Shown here one piece after another: positions 50,158 through 52,542 of a DNA stretch of 52,542 bases. The position numbers and the translations under genes are program-made. How positions within the stretch are numbered: position 1 is the stretch's first letter; every line of letters begins with the position of its first letter. The notes beneath the pieces were generated by a model. The model ran no database searches. It had not been told where the DNA came from and was given only the letters and a program-made list of their open reading frames with translations. The DNA is from an uncultured bacterium. GTDB taxonomy: Bacteria; Bacillota; Clostridia; Lachnospirales; Lachnospiraceae. The stretch covers positions 1-52,542 of the forward strand of contig CAJMQE010000017.1 of NCBI GenBank assembly GCA_905215405.1, in the 5' to 3' direction.

Positions 50158-52386
50158 TTACCAGTCGCTCTCTGTGCTGGTTGTGCCCTCTGCCGGAGTC
50201 GTCAGCGTATGATTACTACCACTCTCCCAGATCACATTTCCAGACGCATCCTTTTTGATATATTTATACTCAATAGTGGTTCCTGCCGGTACATTAATAT
50301 CATAGAACCATGTTGGATAAGAGCCAATGGAAGCCGTATTATTGAAAAATGGTCCAACTGCCTGATCTGTATCCCAGTTTCCAAGTTCATAGACATTTCC
50401 GACTACATAAATATTGGTACCATAATCGGTTGAGGCCTGATTGACTTTAAATCTGGCAGAAACCTGATTTCCTGTCAGGACTTCAAATCCGGAATATGCA
50501 TCACTGGATACTCCATCTGCTGTCTCAAGATAAATATCTGTCTTTCCAGCCGTCATATTCGGTACCTTCACTTTGATTCTTGAATCACTCCACTCCTCGA
50601 TCTGTGCCTCTGTCGTACCAAATGTCACACTTCCTGCAACATCCTGAAATCCTCTGCCAGTAATCGTTACCGTGTTGCCTGCAACGCCCATCATAGGATC
50701 GATATTTCCGATGACTGGTGCATCCGTCTGCTCTGTTGTATACTGCCATACTGCAGATTGTCCGGCTCCCAGTGTAAATGCATTCACTGCGCCACTTGCA
50801 TTTACATTGATATTGCCACCTCCAAGTGTTCCATTCATAACATCTGCATAATTTCCTGCCGGCAGATTTGTATAAAGTCCTGTGATGCTGTATCCGGTTG
50901 ACTGATTTCGATTCACAGCTGTTAACACGACATTTTTGCCGAACTGTCTCTCGTATATACAAACATCATCATTGAGCCAGCGTTCTTTTGTCGTACCATA
51001 GGCAAGCGCCGGATTGCTCTTACGAAGCGGTGTCAGTGCACTAATGACTCTGTAAGCGTCAGACTGCTGGTTAAAAGATGGCATATCTTTTCTGTTATCA
51101 TGATCCGTTGTACCCGTCAGATATTGTTCAGATCCATAGTAGATCGTCGGTACTCCACGAGATGTCAACAAAAGCACATATGCCTGATCCACAGCCCTCT
51201 GATTATTGTCTGCCAGCGTCGTAAAACGGCTCATGTCATGATTATCAATAAATGTTACCTGATCATTGACTTCCTCATAATCTCCTGCCGTTGCTTCAAT
51301 GACATTATAGAAATCTTTCATCGTGCTGCTGCCCGTTCCCAGCGTATTTCTAACTGCATTTGCAAATCTGAAGTCCAGCAGGTTCATACCACTGTCATTT
51401 GCAAACTCCGTCATCTCCGTGTCATTTGCAGTACCACCATTGTACCATTCACCAAATACAAAGACCGGTTTATCCGTATATACTGACTCCAACCAGTTCT
51501 TCTGCCATCCCTCGCTCATGTGCTTGGCGGCATCGACCCTGATTCCATCCACGCCAAGAGACAGCCATTTATCAATGGCATCCTTTAGATAAGTATCTAC
51601 GGTTCCATTCTGCTGATTCAGATCTGCCAGTCCGTAGAGGCTGTGATAGATGCAATTCTCGCGGGTGCTATAATCCGACCAACTCTCATGATTGAAAATC
51701 CCCTGCGAATCACTTGTAAAATTTCCTACTAGATTACCGTCCCTGTAAAGAGCGCCATCCTCAGGAAAGCTCATAGTTCCATATTCCGCAGTGGAAGTAT
51801 GGTTCGGTGCAAAATCAATAACGATCTTAATGCCGTGCTCATGTGCTGTTGTAACAAGTGTGGTAAAATCGTTGAACGAGCCAAAATATTCATTCGTCTT
51901 GAAATAATCTTTTGCCCAGTATCCATGATAGGATGCACATCCGTTGGATGGATCGATTGTTGAAATGTTTTCGACCGGAGATGAAATCCAAAGAGCACTG
52001 ACTCCAAGATTTGTCAGATACCCGTCTTCAATCTTGTCTGTAATACCTGCCCAGTCTCCTCCATGATATTTCTTAGCATCATTCTTATCAAAGATATCTG
52101 CTGCATAATCATTTCCTGTGTCCCCGTCAAAAAATCTGTCTGTAACGATCTGATAGATCACATCTGTTGAAAAACCTGCTGTATTATCCACCTGCGCATC
52201 CTCTGTAGCGGTGCTATCACTTCCCAGGCTCACCGCCTCTGTGTAAACAGCCTGACTGTTGTCATTGACATCTGCTCTCACCGGAATCTGTGTAAAAAGC
52301 ATACTGGATACAAACAATGTCGAAAATGTAACAGCTGATATTTTACGAATCAGTTTCTGGTTTCTTCCCTGTACGAATTTTCTCAT
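50158..52386 (-). CDS. Secreted GH13 alpha-amylase with CGTase-like domain order
   Basis: A 742-residue secreted enzyme. Signal peptide about 1-38 (NQKLIRKISAVTFSTLFVSSMLFTQIPVRA). The GH13 barrel spans about 75-460: VIYQIVTDRF, IDFAPNHT, GVDGIRVDAAKHM (nucleophile Asp near 284), FVFGEWYNGG (acid/base Glu near 312) and FIDNHDMSRF (Asp near 382). Domain C follows, then an IPT/TIG domain about 550-635 (PVIGNIDPMMGVAGNTVTITGRGF) and a C-terminal CBM20 starch-binding domain about 637-742 (GNVYELGNWDTDQAVGPF, EYKYIKKDASGNVIWE). This A-B-C-D-E order is that of cyclodextrin glucanotransferases and maltogenic amylases; which activity it has cannot be read. The ATG at 52386 has AGGAGG seven bases upstream; an in-frame extension to 52488 is open but less likely. 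Confidence 0.92.
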   Translation of the reverse strand: MRKFVQGRNQKLIRKISAVTFSTLFVSSMLFTQIPVRADVNDNSQAVYTEAVSLGSDSTATEDAQVDNTAGFSTDVIYQIVTDRFFDGDTGNDYAADIFDKNDAKKYHGGDWAGITDKIEDGYLTNLGVSALWISSPVENISTIDPSNGCASYHGYWAKDYFKTNEYFGSFNDFTTLVTTAHEHGIKIVIDFAPNHTSTAEYGTMSFPEDGALYRDGNLVGNFTSDSQGIFNHESWSDYSTRENCIYHSLYGLADLNQQNGTVDTYLKDAIDKWLSLGVDGIRVDAAKHMSEGWQKNWLESVYTDKPVFVFGEWYNGGTANDTEMTEFANDSGMNLLDFRFANAVRNTLGTGSSTMKDFYNVIEATAGDYEEVNDQVTFIDNHDMSRFTTLADNNQRAVDQAYVLLLTSRGVPTIYYGSEQYLTGTTDHDNRKDMPSFNQQSDAYRVISALTPLRKSNPALAYGTTKERWLNDDVCIYERQFGKNVVLTAVNRNQSTGYSITGLYTNLPAGNYADVMNGTLGGGNINVNASGAVNAFTLGAGQSAVWQYTTEQTDAPVIGNIDPMMGVAGNTVTITGRGFQDVAGSVTFGTTEAQIEEWSDSRIKVKVPNMTAGKTDIYLETADGVSSDAYSGFEVLTGNQVSARFKVNQASTDYGTNIYVVGNVYELGNWDTDQAVGPFFNNTASIGSYPTWFYDINVPAGTTIEYKYIKKDASGNVIWESGSNHTLTTPAEGTTSTESDW

Positions 52387-52503
52387 ACTCTTAACCTCCT
52401 TACCGCAGATATTGCCTTCAATCAATACTGCGGTCAGAATCCCAGACCCTGTCCCGGATGCATCTCCGGCTATAAGGGTCCATTTCATGCTCCTCGTATT
52501 ATA
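52387..52503 (-). promoter_or_regulatory. Structured leader of the amylase gene with possible 21-codon leader peptide
   Basis: A TATAAT (52498-52503, minus strand) predicts a transcript start near 52491 and a leader of about 105 bases. It holds three consecutive hairpins: CCGGA/TCCGG (52454-52469), GGTC/GACC (52432-52448) and a strong CCGCAGTATTG / CAATATCTGCGG (52403-52433) that ends two bases before the amylase AGGAGG. An ORF at 52483-52418 (ATG GAC ... TGA, 21 codons, Arg/Asp-rich) has GAGGAG at ideal spacing and stops within the loop of the last hairpin. Confidence 0.5.
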
Positions 52504-52542
52504 AAGTAGTAGTGTTTATAGTCCCTCTCCAAGGACTGTATG

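Noticed and set aside
49890..50258. 122-residue hydrophobic plus-strand ORF
   Set aside because: It runs through the T-rich decamer repeat and into the amylase gene antisense. Its hydrophobicity is a by-product of T-rich codons.

Overview
The window looks like the chromosome of an anaerobic, probably spore-forming gut Firmicute of the Lachnospiraceae type. The evidence is moderately AT-rich DNA, strong GGAGG ribosome binding sites, a CspB-like S8 protease, DUF1848, DUF3737 and DUF3877-like proteins, a MalY/PatB aminotransferase, and large surface enzymes ending in a TG-D plus membrane-anchor tail. The genus cannot be fixed from the sequence. Most genes lie on the minus strand. I saw no tRNA, rRNA, CRISPR array, transposase, integrase or prophage gene.

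Layout. 1-5713 (nitrogen and housekeeping): an MmcQ/YjbR protein cut by the window edge, a siroheme nitrite/sulfite reductase, a MerR regulator, a DUF3877-like protein, and a PII-ammonium transporter pair whose promoter is followed at once by an intrinsic terminator. 5827-13051 (cytoplasmic glycan module): a GH2 glycosidase and a DUF5107-TPR protein, divergent from an AraC regulator. 13054-15837: a small ferredoxin and a MocR regulator, divergent from azlCD across a nested palindrome. 16020-25269: a PRPNPP-repeat protein, pyruvate kinase, a peptide deformylase homologue without a start codon, DUF1848, a heavy-metal-binding membrane protein, a MarR-MATE pair, an HD-domain protein and a PatB-type lyase.

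25646-41807 is the most striking part: two secreted, wall-anchored PL11 rhamnogalacturonan lyases. One is a 3640-residue protein that also carries two SGNH/CE12-type esterase domains, Big2, FN3 and several carbohydrate-binding-like domains. Both genes have the same direct repeat (two TGCAYRG half-sites exactly 21 bp apart) about 260 bp upstream, which suggests one shared AraC-type regulator. Lyase and deacetylase activity would be combined on one polypeptide to strip pectin rhamnogalacturonan-I at the cell surface. Uptake genes are not in the window.

42104-45276 holds pdxT-pdxS divergent from a PdxR-type regulator. 45461-52542 holds a TipA-like MerR, a DbpA/YxiN-type helicase with a terminator in front of it, the CspB-like protease, and a secreted CGTase-like alpha-amylase with a structured leader and a possible leader peptide. 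Several intergenic regions hold imperfect short tandem repeats (19, 16/8 and 10 bp). All functional calls come from reading motifs by eye; no database search was run.
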